DNA from: Rhyacophila brunnea | Lineage: Eukaryota > Arthropoda > Insecta > Trichoptera > Rhyacophilidae | DNA length: 64,000 bases | Assembly: GCA_022495005.1 (NCBI GenBank) | Contig: JAGYXB010000455.1 | Coordinates: 1 to 64,000, forward strand | Reading direction: 5' to 3' | Part shown: piece after piece, positions 10,926 to 21,865 of the stretch | Layout of the letters: every line of letters begins with the position of its first letter | How positions within the stretch are numbered: the stretch's first letter is position 1 | Notes under the pieces: model-generated | Told to the model about the DNA's origin: nothing | The model's input: only the letters and a program-made list of their open reading frames with translations | Database searches by the model: none | Made by a program: the position numbers and the translations under genes

Positions 10926-12394
10926 GTACACTGCTGTTTCACTGCACTACATGGCCTTTTGATACAATTGTTTTAGATGGTAGTGATGCAAACAAATATT
11001 AAAAAGCAAGATGTGAGTTTGCTTGATTCTGAATCCCGTGACTGATGGTTCCAAGATTCGATATACTGCCACTTGTCTATTGCGGGAGGTATGTAAAATA
11101 ATAGTCTAAATTAGTGATACAAAACCATTTATACCAATAATTACTAATTCAATTCAATATAATATGGATACATTATATCGAGAAATGCTGGAAAAACGTT
11201 GAGATGAAATGAGAAGGGGTAGTGGGGTATTAAAGAGAACTTTGACATAAATAAAACTACGAAACCATCTTTAAACAGTTTGCTGTAATTTGATGACGTG
11301 GACAGCTTATTTTTGGCTGCAAAGCAATGTCATAATATGAATGATACCTACGTCTATTGACAGCGCATCTGAAAATGAAGCAATTAGAGTGTCATAATTA
11401 TAAAAGATTCATATCATTAAGACCTGTGAGAAATATAAAGTCAATATAATATTTACTTTTCTTTGTCAATATTTCATTTAATTTAATCGGTAGGTCGCAA
11501 TAAATTATGGCATCGTGGATCAGAAGTTATGCATGACTGGTGAAAACTAATTATATATAAAATATGATTAATATATAGCTTTTTTTTTTAATGTACCTAA
11601 TACCAAAACAAAATAATAATGCTGCGACTTAATAATAAACATTTTGTGTATTAAAAATGTTATAATAATATATCTATTTATAATTCATGGAAATATTATA
11701 TTATATTATAATAATAATATTATTATTCTTCATTACTTTTGTTAAGTCATGTAAAAGAAAATGAGTTCATTAATGGTATAACGAAAGCCTTAAAAAGAAA
11801 ACGTTGGAGGTATTAGGGCATTAGGAAATAGTGCGGATGATTATCTTCTCGGTTTTGTCGCAAGAAAGTTATAATAATTCCAATATTCTCATCTCTGTGT
11901 AGGTAGGCAATTCTGTATGGGAATAAATTAACCGGTGGTAGTATGGCAGGCGAAGGAGGAATCATTTTTTTTATCCCAGCATTAAATCTTCGGCGCGGTC
12001 ATTAGTCAGTCGTAACGATCCCCCAGGGATGCAGAAGGGGAATCTTAAAGTATGTAATGAGTCGCTTGGTGCGATCGAACACACAGTCTGTTACATGTTT
12101 GCCTGATACTTTCATATCGGTATTCCTACCTATTGATTATTTCCTGCAACGGATTTATCCATAAATAACAACCACATAAATTCGGCATTGATAAATGTTA
12201 TTGATATAAATACTTTATAAAGACACCTTCTACCAACATGCTTGCCTAATACTTTTTTTAAAGAAAATCTTTAATTTAATACGTCCCAAATATTCTATGC
12301 CGCTAGGCTTTGCAGCTAGCTAGTGTCTGACAATTATTATTTTTTGTGGATTATCCAATTAAAACTTCTTACTTAACTTCAAAGGTCTTGGCTT
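10926..12394. other. Noncoding, one possible micro-exon
   Basis: AT-rich. A 21-base minus-strand segment at 11348-11368 has an excellent acceptor (TTGCTTCATTTTCAG) and a TAG|GTATCATT donor. It is open in the phase of the left-edge exons (ALSIDV) and may be another micro-exon of that gene. No other coding signal is seen. Confidence 0.3.
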
Positions 12395-12765
12395 TTGAGC
12401 TTTGAGAATCAATGTCTCCGCCGAATCTTAAGGGTACATTGGTACGATCGCGTTACAAACACCCGAGTTCGTGAGGAGACACAGCAGCCTTCGGTGATTG
12501 ACGTAATCACGAAGAGATGTTTTACGTGGCTAGGACATGTGTTCCGGATGCTGCCAAAGAGTGTGACACTTCGTACCCTTGTGGCACAGCCGCAAGGGTT
12601 CCATGCTTGTTCCATGGTTCACCCTGCAATCTACGTGCTGCAGGTCTGGAATGGCGGGAGGCGCAAGAGTTGGCGATGGATCTAGGGAAGTTGCGCGAAC
12701 TTGTGCTTGCCCTATGCCCCAACACTGGTTTATGGCAGAGTAAAAGAAGTAGAAGAAGAAGATTC
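12395..12765 (+). pseudogene. Non-LTR retrotransposon 3' remnant
   Basis: The open frame reads FENQCLRRILRVHWYDRVTN and VITKRCFTWLGHVFRM, the RILRV-W-DRVTN...WLGHV-RM signature of the region after the RT domain in insect non-LTR elements. Downstream it shifts frame, then shows the EWREAQELAMDLGKLRELV and LCPN end, and closes with an AGAAGTAGAAGAAGAAG tail. The piece is 5'-truncated with at least one frameshift. Confidence 0.75.
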
Positions 12766-14689
12766 AATTTAAAATATTTACATATTGCCATTTGGCAATA
12801 CCACCTGTCAATATTCTCAAACGCCTTCTCCCTGTGTACCCCTCTCTCTTGCATTTAAGTGTATATTCTATCTTAGAGTTTTTGAACTCGTTCATCTGCC
12901 AAGCGGAGATGTTCAGCTGATGGTTCTTCTTCACCCATAATGTTTTAATTGTTTGATTGATTATGTAAGGTTACAGTAGGTTCAAATTTAGAATATTCGT
13001 TTATACGTGTAAGTTTACTATGTCTTCTCCTTGTCCCGCTTTTTCTTACAAATTTTTATATGTATTCACTTATACGTTACAGATAATTTACGTCAAATAT
13101 ATATATAAGCTAGATGTAATGATAAGAATTTCCTTTGTAAATATAAAATGGTTATTTTTTTAGAAACATTGTAAACATATTATTATATTTCGTCAATATT
13201 GTATGTGTCATTAAGTAAATATGGAAATAAAAACAATAAAAAATGGCTTAAACACACACAACAAATGTCTATATTAAAAAGGAACAGTAAATATATGTCA
13301 TTATATAATATATGTACCTTTCACTTAATGTGATTAAAAAAAGTTTGTAAACATTGATTTTAATGACATCGTCAAGAATATAATATTTATAAGTCCTGGA
13401 AGAAATTCGTCTGTCAAAACAAAATATGATGTTTGTTTTTTTAAACTAAAATTAGAATTGAGATACGCCAAAAACAATAAAACCTTTTGTGAAGTATCAT
13501 TAAGAATGTATGTGATATGTTCATTCGTCAATTATTACGTCCAAATGGTATAAAAATAAAGAAGTATATTTCTTGAATTACATACATTCTGCTTTTGTTG
13601 AAATCAGATCCTTTACTGTCTAGATTTTCATGTGGCAGTAATGATTTGTATCGTATTTTTCACAAAATAGCTACGTTATATGACATTTATAATACAAACC
13701 CTGTTTTTTTAAATGCCATATTGTTTTTTATACTTTTTTTATTCAGAAAACATTTAGAGGAAGTTTACGATAAGACGAATTTAAGTAGGTACCTGTAAAA
13801 ATATCAACAAAATAATAAATCAGGCAAAACGTAGCTTATCATTTCAAAGTATGCTTGGAATATTAATATGTTCAACAAAATGAACAAAGCATGCCTCGTA
13901 CAATAAATTAGTATTGCAAATGAAGCAAATATCTACAAGGTAAATGTAATAACTTATTTAATAGAATATAAATAGATATTATTACTCATATCAAGTAATA
14001 AATTAATATTAGTATCCACGTTAGTAGATGATTAACAAATTTTTGTGGTGACTGTATTATCTTCTTTTTTTATTTAATTTTGAATAAATATGTAATATAT
14101 TGATATTGAAATATTGGGTTCTGTTCAATAGCCAGCTAGCCAGATAGTTTAATAGCAAATAGCCAGAGTCGGCATATGACTGGCTAAATGAAAAAATGCT
14201 AAATGAGATAACTACAAATAATATCTAATATTTTTTTTTGGGTAAATATCAGGATTAATACTATTTACTTTTTTATATGCAATTCGAGAAAGGACGACGA
14301 TGACGATCGGATGTAAGCCTTAGCTTGGAACGTTTGCCCGGTCTTTATCAGGTTGACTTAGTTTGTAATCGTCACGTTGTGCCTAATTGTTTTTTTAATA
14401 AACACAGTTCTCCATTTTACAATTCTATAAATTCTTGAAGTTCTCCCTAATCAAGCTTCCTGACCTTACGCCATAATAATATATAAGGACACACCTTATT
14501 TTTTCTATTTATAGAGGTTAAGAAAATTATTGGTGATATTAAATTAATCATGAATAATTACACCGGAAAGTTAAAAGAAGCATTTTTTGTTTAAAATAAA
14601 TAACATGGTTGGACCAATTATGGTGGCCCTCATTCTTTTTTTTTCTACCTACCAAAAATCCCAGTTATTATCGTAAGACCAGGCGACCA
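12766..14689. other. Noncoding, possible terminal exon at 13745-13798
   Basis: On the plus strand the acceptor CTTTTTTATTCAG (to 13744) opens a short frame, KHLEEVYDKTNLSRYL, then stop, with AATAAA near 13814. It could be the last exon of a plus-strand gene, but no upstream exon was found. The rest is AT-rich with no signal. Confidence 0.25.
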
Positions 14690-15060
14690 GCAGTCACGGG
14701 TCATGAGTCGACCGTGATTAAGTTACACCCAGTTACTTCAAGACAGCGGACTCGCCTAAGCTTGATAAAGCTATTCATACAAAACGAATCTGTTCGACCT
14801 TTGTTGTGCTAAATCTGATACGGTTTGAGCAAATATCTCATCTATCATCCATCCTTAACATGTCGTCATCATTTATTCCAAAACTCAAGTGAAACCGTGA
14901 AAGTGCCAGTGCGTGAGTGCGAGAACACCGAACCAGCTCCAGCGCGCGGTAGCCCTCTTAACATAAAAGGTCAGTGTCTGGCATTCTGTTTAAGTCCCCC
15001 CATAGATCCGTAATCCACAAGCATCTTCAAATGACGATCCACTGCAAAAAGTGTAACCAT
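14690..15060 (+). repeat. Dispersed repeat family S, copy 1
   Basis: A GC-richer stretch whose core (ACATAAAAGGTCAGTGTCTGG, then CCC-rich sequence and CCACTGCAAAAAG) is matched by 44620-44890 (CATAAAAGGTCAGTGCCTGG). It is probably an old retroposon. The open frames inside it lack recognisable motifs. Confidence 0.4.
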
Positions 15061-16039
15061 AATGAGATACATTAACTTTTTAACAGGATTGATTGATAGC
15101 AATTCGTTTATCGCAATGGATTCATGATATTATGTGTTTTTAAAAGATAACAATTTTTATAAAAAAACAACGTATCAATTTGATACAGCCGGATACGAAC
15201 TCATGATCTATATTTAATGATGCAAGCGTTCTTCTTTCTGCACCATTAATTCATTAAAAGTCAATGCCCTGAATATAGGGGATCATAATAATTCATCGCT
15301 TTAAGTAAAAATACCGCACAAAGTTTATTCAGTTATGATTCAAGCCTATTTCCAACTAATACCACAAAGTCGCGAAGGTTTTTCGTGCGATTTTCCCACA
15401 GTTACTTTTCAAACAGAAATTATAGCATTTTTGCCAGTTTTTTTAAAATAAAATTTAGGGGTGGTAATAAAAGATGAAAAAAAAAAACTTTTCAAACGCG
15501 TATTGTGAATTACGAGGAGCAATAAGAGCATGAAATACAATCAGTTATATTTTATTGTGTACTGGGGCACTGTAAAAGAAATCTGAGTAGAAACGAGCAG
15601 TTATTATTTGACAAAAAAGTTTTATAAACGTTACAATTATGGAGCCCAGAGGTAAACTATGTTAATTGAAGAAAACTCTTTCAAACTAGTCAAAATCTAA
15701 ATAATTCTGCTAAATTAATGAATTAAACGAATTAAGTATTGTTAATTACGAAACAACTAACGCGACTATAAATATGTTTCTAAATTTATTTAATAATTTA
15801 AAATTCAAGACATTCAAAACATGAAATTTAGTATAAAATGACAGATAAATCAAGTTAGGTATAATAAAGAAACTAATAGAAAAATGGCATATATGGAATC
15901 AATAAGAAACAAATGAAGACTCTGGAAACAAAAACGGAATAAAGTCAATATAAATACTTATTTCCTTCATATATTTTAGTGTGAAGTAACTATTCTTATT
16001 AGTATACATATAATATTTTAGAATAATTCCTTTACAGAC
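15061..16039. other. Noncoding, no clear feature
   Basis: AT-rich. A minus-strand tRNA-like patch (B-box-like GAGTTCGTATCC near 15195) hints at another decayed SINE, but there is no second copy to support it. Confidence 0.35.
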
Positions 16040-16503
16040 TTTATGAATAAATAATTACACGATAAAAATAACTTTTTATATACAACGTTTTTAAATTTTC
16101 TGTTGAAACATATAAATTTGACTTGACTAGCTTAAACGATCAAAAAAATTTGTACTTGATAGAAATAATACTGAAATGTCATTTTGACATGTCATATTGA
16201 TTTTCATAGTAACGCACCTATATATTGATAATTTAGTTGCTAGGACCCCTGACCATTAGCAACCAATAATAGTGGATTGGATTACGCATTTCTTCCGAAA
16301 TAACTTTTCATACAAAACAGAATTAACTGAAAAAGAATTCAATTCTACTTAAAGATGGCTAAAAGTATTAAAAGAATGCATTGACATCGTGTTCTAATAT
16401 ATTCAAAAAGCTTCAAATGTCTAGCTAGTCGGGACGTTAGTTAAAAATCGATTGCAAGATTTGTACTGGATAAACAACCACCGGACAAATAAGAATACGA
16501 CCT
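16040..16503 (+). repeat. Long interspersed inverted repeat, copy 1
   Basis: About 460 bases are matched in inverse orientation at 33080-33515. Shared landmarks in order include ACTTGACTAGCTTAAACGAT, GTACTTGATAGAAATA, TAGTTGCTAGGACCCCT, CATACAAAACAGAATTAACT, AGATGGCTAAAAGTATT, CATTGACATCGTGTTCTA and AATCGATTGCAAGATTTGTA. Identity is high with small indels. No coding capacity; probably a non-autonomous transposon whose ends are not defined here. Confidence 0.7.
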
Positions 16504-17671
16504 AATAAAAACATTGTAAAATATACATCTTTGTTAACTTTCCAACATTTTACAATAACAGAAACTTTTTTTATTTCCAGATCCTTTTATTATTATTGTT
16601 TAACTCACTTAATGTTTTGCGTCCTGCGTAAAATAATGCGATTACACTTAATTACATCTATAGAAACGTTAATTATATAGGTTGGTTTATTAGTCTATAG
16701 TTATTTTTAATGTTAGACCATTATCAAGAATGTGTAAATGTGTAATGGCCGAGCTCAATGTGTGCTTAAATCCACATTATAAGCCTTACAGTTTCAGTAA
16801 GTAGCTAAAATCTATTTCTTGTAAAATCAAAAATGTGTTAACTTGTTCTATGCCTTCAGTGAGTTTTTTCGCATTATGAGGCCGTGATCGACAGGCTGCA
16901 CATACAAATTTTGCGAGTTATCTCGTCCGACTCAAATTACTAGCCGCTATTGATGATTTGCATAATCTAAAAAAATTAAGCACACAGTGACACCTGTTTG
17001 AATAATTATGAAATAATAAGTCACAATTATCAACATTTCAGCAATTTTCGTAAAGTATTCGCTCTACATTTAACGCGTGTGGTCAAAAATCTGCGGCCTG
17101 TCAGATATTACGAGTACCATAGTAATATTGTGAGGCATATAAAAGGTTAATAAAACCTTTTGTGGATGTATATAATATTGTGATCTTCTAAAGATCATAT
17201 TATATGGCGATGTCCGTATTTAGTTCACGGAAAAAGATAGGCTCTCATCTCTCTTCCATTTCATAAACTATCCAATAATACCTAAATATTTTGTATTTTT
17301 CAAACCGTACCAATTTAATTAACTTTAACTTTAAAGTGGTTTTCAAAAAACTGATTATTAAAATATAATTCCTGATTTATTGGAATGAAATATTGAAAAG
17401 TACTCCTTTTTGTTAAGTAGTTAAATAATCTGACAAGGACAAATCGTTTGCCTTTGAAGTCTTGATACTGGTGTGACAACCGTCGTGACAGCTACCTTAC
17501 TTGTAGTATTTTTTATATAATTTAATATATTTTTAAATCAATTTGTAAAAGGGAATTTTATCAAGAAAATATGATTTTGGTCAATTAATAAGTGTTGGTA
17601 TATTGGTATCCCAAAACATATATGATATTAAACTATTCTTTAAAATATAAGAGCGTAATGCAGAAACATTT

Positions 17672-17701
17672 GAAGATCTTGGCATAAAAACATCAAATGT
17701 C
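17672..17701 (+). repeat. Left terminal inverted repeat
   Basis: Thirty bases, inverse-matching 20685-20714 at 29 of 30 positions. The outer part contains the palindrome AAGATCTT. Confidence 0.9.
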
Positions 17702-17833
17702 CACTTTTTTCCATTTTCATTTTATTGCATTTCTATATTCCCTGTGTATGGTTACATACAACTGTGCAAAGATATATTTTTAAAAAAAATCGTAAGTCCC
17801 TCAAATCCGCTCTCAAAAATATGCCACTTTTCT

Positions 17834-17881
17834 AAAAACAGCAATAGTCCAAGGAATTTTGTTTGAAAACAACAAAGGTCC
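17834..17881 (+). promoter_or_regulatory. Left subterminal repeats (possible transposase sites)
   Basis: Two further copies of the motif AAAACRRCAAAKGTCC, close to the one inside the TIR: 17834-17850 (AACAGCAATAGTCC) and 17865-17881 (AACAACAAAGGTCC). Related copies lie at 20469-20486 and 20497-20515 and, inverted, at 20677-20700. Such arrays often bind transposase, but binding is inferred. Confidence 0.5.
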
Positions 17882-18044
17882 AGTAGTTCCACACTTTTAT
17901 CACCAGGCGGCGTTAGGCGGCGTTAGGCGTTAGTATACATTCCATACTTGTTAGTGCCTGACCTGTCAAAATTATCTTTCATTCGTTCAGTCATTGGCAT
18001 TGCCATTTTATGAAGTTCCTTAACGATTGTTTGTATATTTTATC

Positions 18045-20246
18045 ATGGAATGTAATAGGATACAGACATCCGAAACGCCTCGTAAGAGAAAAGTTAATAA
18101 AACCAAGCAAACATTAATAAAAACCGCCAAAATAAAGGGAAGTGATCATGTCAATCATGTTGGGAAACGACTCTCAAAAAAGTTATCGGTGAAGATTGCA
18201 GGTAGGAATAATTATGTATTCATAACATATATTCAATTAAAAACTTATACATTATTAATACGTACTAAAATATTAACCATGCTGAATAGTTTGTGTGATT
18301 AAATTTAGTTCACAATGGCTGTGATTACTTTGAAGTTATGACTTCTTTCGAATGCAAAGCATTGTATTTACTATGTTGTTTTATGTAAATGTATGTATGA
18401 TTGTAATAAAGTATATTATGTAGGATTATACTTAATTGATTATTATGTTTCCAGGTGCAAGAGGTTTCATTGTTTTACAAAAATAAATGAAGATTTACGG
18501 AAAGAAATATTTGAGAATTTTTATGAAATGGATTCTAAAAATCAACAAGATGGCTATATATCTGGATGTATAGAAGTAGTACCGATCAAGAGAAGACGTC
18601 CGAGAAAAAATACTCCGATAATAATAAATGATGTCAATGATCATGGTATATTCAAGCATTCAGCATCATATAAATATAAAGTGAGTATTCATTGAATTAA
18701 TAAAAAATGTACATTCAAATTAGGCATTACACCTATTATACCTAATGATAATGTGTTTGAAAAACTAATTATTTTTTCTCTTTATTTACTTTAGATACGA
18801 TCTACATCTGATGGTATTAACGAAGAAGTCTGTATGAAGGCATTTGTGGCAATACATGGTATTACGCATTCCCGGCTGCGACGTATTCAAGACAACATCA
18901 CATTTTCGGGTTCGGCTCCTATGGACAAACGAGGAAAGCATCCAAATCGCCCAAGAGCAGTGCCTGAATCAGTGATTCAGTTGATTCACATTCATATACA
19001 ATCATTTAAGGCACGTCAAAGTCATTATTCTTTCGCGAAAAATAAGAATGTTAGGTATCTTCCGGAAAATTTGACTATTATGAAAATGCACGAGATGTTT
19101 TTAAGTAAATACAGGCTTCAACTAAACTATGACACATACTACAGAGTATTTACAACTAGATATAATTTGTCATTTGGAGCTCCTCGAAGCGATACGTGTT
19201 CATACTGTGATTCAGTTACAACCAAACTGAAATTACCCGATCTCTCTGAAGATGAAAAACGTAAGATTGAGATAGATTATCAACTTCACCTGGCTAAAGC
19301 ACAACAGTTTACTACAACGAAGCGAAGATTAAAAGAACTCGCAAGTGGTTCAAGTGATACCACAGTCATATCGTTTGATTTTATGCAAAATTTGCCTTTA
19401 CCGAATATGGTAACAAATGCGGTATTTTATTCCAGACAGCTATGGTATTACATTTTTGGGATACATGACCTAGCCAGAAATGATGTATATATGTACACGT
19501 ATCATGAAGGATTCGCCAAACGAGGTCAAAATGATGTAACATCTTTGTTACTACATTACATAAACCACCATCTGCCAGCAGGCACGAAAACATTGTATAT
19601 TTTGAGTGACGGATGTGCTGGACAAAACAAAATTTTTGTTATGATTTGGTTTTGGTATATGGTGGTACATGTATTAAAAAAAAATTGAACGAGTCATCCA
19701 TATATTTCCTATCAGAGGGCACACATTTTTACCAAATGACGCTGACTTTCATTTGTTCAGCAGTGCAAGGAAAACAATCCTTGCAGACGTGCCAGAGGAT
19801 TGGGATAAAGTTGTATTGGATGCCAGAAAAACTCCTGGGCCCTTTATTCTGGAGAAACCGGAGCAAAAAGATTTTTAAATATTAAAGATACGTTAAAGCC
19901 TTACTTTAAGTCATCCTTCGGCAGAGATTTTCATCTTAGGCAAGTTAGAATGTACAAAATAGACAAGGATTGTAAGGGAGAAGTGCTTTGCAAACATCTC
20001 AGTTTCTCTGGACTGTGGGATAGATTCAATATAGTGAAAAGACATCAAATGCCAGTCACGATTGCATTTAAGCCAGCATATGATGGCTTAATTCCATTGA
20101 AAGGCGCAAAGAAAAAAGATATTTTAAAATTAACTAAGTATTTACAAAATCCAATAAATGCATCATTTTATGAAAATTTGCCGTGTGACAATGATACAAA
20201 TGATAACGTTGAAGAAGACAGTGAAGGTGTGAGTGATCAAGACTAA
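18045..20246 (+). CDS. DDE-like transposase, three exons, three homopolymer frameshifts
   Basis: Exon 1 is 18045-18201 (ATG at 18045, donor GCAG|GTAGGA). Exon 2 is 18455-18680 (acceptor TTTCCAG, donor GTGAGT). Exon 3 is 18795-20246 (acceptor TTTACTTTAG, stop TAA). About 610 residues. Exon 1 is rich in Lys/Arg and may bind DNA. Exon 3 has a CxxC (SDTCSYCDS) and two likely catalytic aspartates, in ISFDFMQNLPLPN (codon 19377) and LSDGCAGQNK (codon 19608), spaced as in RNase-H-fold transposases; the third acidic residue is not certain. The frame needs one extra A in the A5 run near 18475, one fewer A in the A9 run at 19676-19684, and one more base near 19865-19876. The last two shifts compensate. 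This pattern fits long-read assembly error as well as early decay. The C terminus is acidic. Confidence 0.75.
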
Positions 20247-20468
20247 TCAGTAGTAATATGCACATGATTGATTTTATTTTAAATATTTAATTGAAGATTT
20301 TTTTAAAACATGTAAGTACGTAGCTTAATAATTGGTTATGATGTGTCAAAGCCTTCTTAAATGTAGTATTATGATTAAAAAATAACAGAAATATATATTT
20401 TTTGTTTTATTTAATAAAATTATAATTTTATTCATACTATTTGCTTTTCCATGTTTTCAATTTTGTTA

Positions 20469-20515
20469 TAAAAACGACAAAGGTCCAAAAATTGTGTAAA
20501 AACAGCAAATGTCAC
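20469..20515 (+). promoter_or_regulatory. Right subterminal repeats
   Basis: Two direct copies of the element's subterminal motif (AAAACGACAAAGGTCC, then AAAACAGCAAATGTC). They mirror the left-end set. Confidence 0.5.
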
Positions 20516-20684
20516 ATTCATTTCTTTTTAAATATCTATTTAACAAACATCAATTTGATATTTTATTTACATACATACAGTGCATATAAGGCTCCTCCAT
20601 GAATCTTCATTGTCAAATTATTAAAAATGTGTTTGACAACCAAGATATTATGTTTTTACCCTCTCCTGAAAAAATGACCTTTGT

Positions 20685-20714
20685 GACATTTGCTGTTTTT
20701 ATGCCAAGATCTTC
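20685..20714 (-). repeat. Right terminal inverted repeat
   Basis: The inverse complement of 17672-17701 with one mismatch, ending exactly at the second ATTT target copy. Confidence 0.9.
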
Positions 20715-20896
20715 ATTTGTCATAACTAAAATTTCCTAAGCAGAAAATACTATGCAGAAACATTGTCCTTAGTTAAGATCATTTCTATTGAAAATAAAAC
20801 CATATTTTAGGTAAATTATTTTATAATTGTTAAACGATGACAAAAATATGACAACTGCATTTTATAAATGCAATAACTATAAATATTAATGTTTAA

Positions 20897-21152
20897 TTAT
20901 AATACTCTTATGTTTCCGTTATAAGTCATTATACATGATTCCACAGGTACCGCAAGATATTTTTTTAACATGGTAATACTAGCGTCAAATGTCATTCTAT
21001 CATCTGGTATCTTGTATTTCTGCGGGCTGGCGTATAAAAGTAAAATAATATTCTGCAAGTACATGTCAAACGAATTAACACTATCAATATCCATATTGAG
21101 ATACATTTTTAAATGAATTTGAGTGTATGGACTGTTTTCTAGACATGCGAAT
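20897..21152 (-). CDS. Possible terminal exon of unknown gene
   Basis: A minus-strand open frame ends in TAA and reads like real protein: for example HLKMYLNMDIDSVNSFDMYL, then KYKIPDDRMTFDASITMLKK and YLAVPVESCIMTYNG. A CTAG acceptor-like site near 21153 would place it in the two-base phase used by the left-edge exons. It cannot belong to the cysteine-rich peptide gene if that gene stops at 36390. An ATG lies in frame at 21104-21106. No known domain; no clear poly(A) signal before the transposon that begins about 180 bases downstream. Confidence 0.3.
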
Positions 21153-21596
21153 TTCTTTTAACAGCAGCTGTCAGTGGTCAATGGTACAGAAGGGGGCGTG
21201 TTCATAACAAAAGTAGTCTATGGTTAAGGATTCCTTAACTCTATACTCAAGATTGTCTACAGTTAAGACATGCTTTTCGGCGACTTATCATTAGGATCAA
21301 AATCTTAGATTGTGCATGCCGCTCTAAAGCCTGATGCAGTGATCTCTAAGAGGACGTGGGCTACCGTATTGTAAAGGTATTTTGACGTAACAAAATATGT
21401 TTACTTTGTCGGTCGGTTGATATTCATTAATTACTCAACACTACCTCAAATGTCATGTATATAATTAATACTTATATTATATAGGAATTTATTGTGCTAA
21501 TAAGAGGTACCCGAAGAAGTTTTATGATAAAATATATTTAATGGTTACGGGATATCACCATTTTCAAATGAAAAAAACTTTAAAATGACAATCAAT
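21153..21596. other. Noncoding, no clear feature
   Basis: Unremarkable sequence between the open frame and the palindromic element. An imperfect TTAAGGATTCCTTAA palindrome lies near 21222-21236. Confidence 0.4.
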
Positions 21597-21865
21597 AAGT
21601 CTTGTTAATTTCTTTTATTTTGTTAACTGTCAATTTATGGTGAAACTGCATTGTATTGTTGTTTGATTTAATAAAACGCATTTTTTTGTAGTACTTATTC
21701 CACTTTAGTAAATAAATTTGGACCGGTTTCGTCCGCCTCAGAGTGACATTTTCAAGTGTTGAAAATGTCACTCTGAGGCGGACGAAACCGGTCCAAATTT
21801 ATTTATTAAATTGGAATAAGTACTACAAAAAAATGCGTTTTATTAAATCAAACAAGTCTTGTTAA
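21597..21865. mobile_element. Palindromic foldback element, copy 1, 12-bp TSD
   Basis: The element is 21609-21853 (245 bases), flanked by identical 12-mers AAGTCTTGTTAA (21597-21608, 21854-21865). A roughly 50-base single-copy head is followed by a near-perfect palindrome of about 193 bases (21661-21853) around a 4-base loop. The arms carry GGACCGGTTTCGTCCGCCTC and its complement. Copy 2 lies at 34641-34893. The long target duplication suggests reverse-transcribed insertion; no coding capacity. Confidence 0.8.

Larger units (their letters stand above)
17668..20718 (+). mobile_element. Complete DNA transposon, 4-bp TSD ATTT
   Basis: The element spans 17672-20714 (3043 bases) and is flanked on both sides by ATTT (17668-17671, 20715-20718). 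The 30-base terminal inverted repeats begin GAAGATCTTGGCATAAAAAC and differ at one base. Inside lies a three-exon transposase-like gene on the plus strand. A 4-bp duplication with TIRs and an RNase-H-like transposase fits the Sola superfamily, but this assignment is inference: the protein was not compared with any database. The element looks young, because both target copies are identical and the gene is damaged only in homopolymers. Confidence 0.85.

Noticed and set aside
11200..11316. Long open minus-strand frame after acceptor TTGCTTTGCAG
   Set aside because: No donor gives a fitting length, and an intron to the 21-base exon at 11348 would be only 31 bases.
14825..15013. 62-codon plus-strand frame with GC-rich codons
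   Set aside because: Lies in repeat family S that recurs at 44620-44890.
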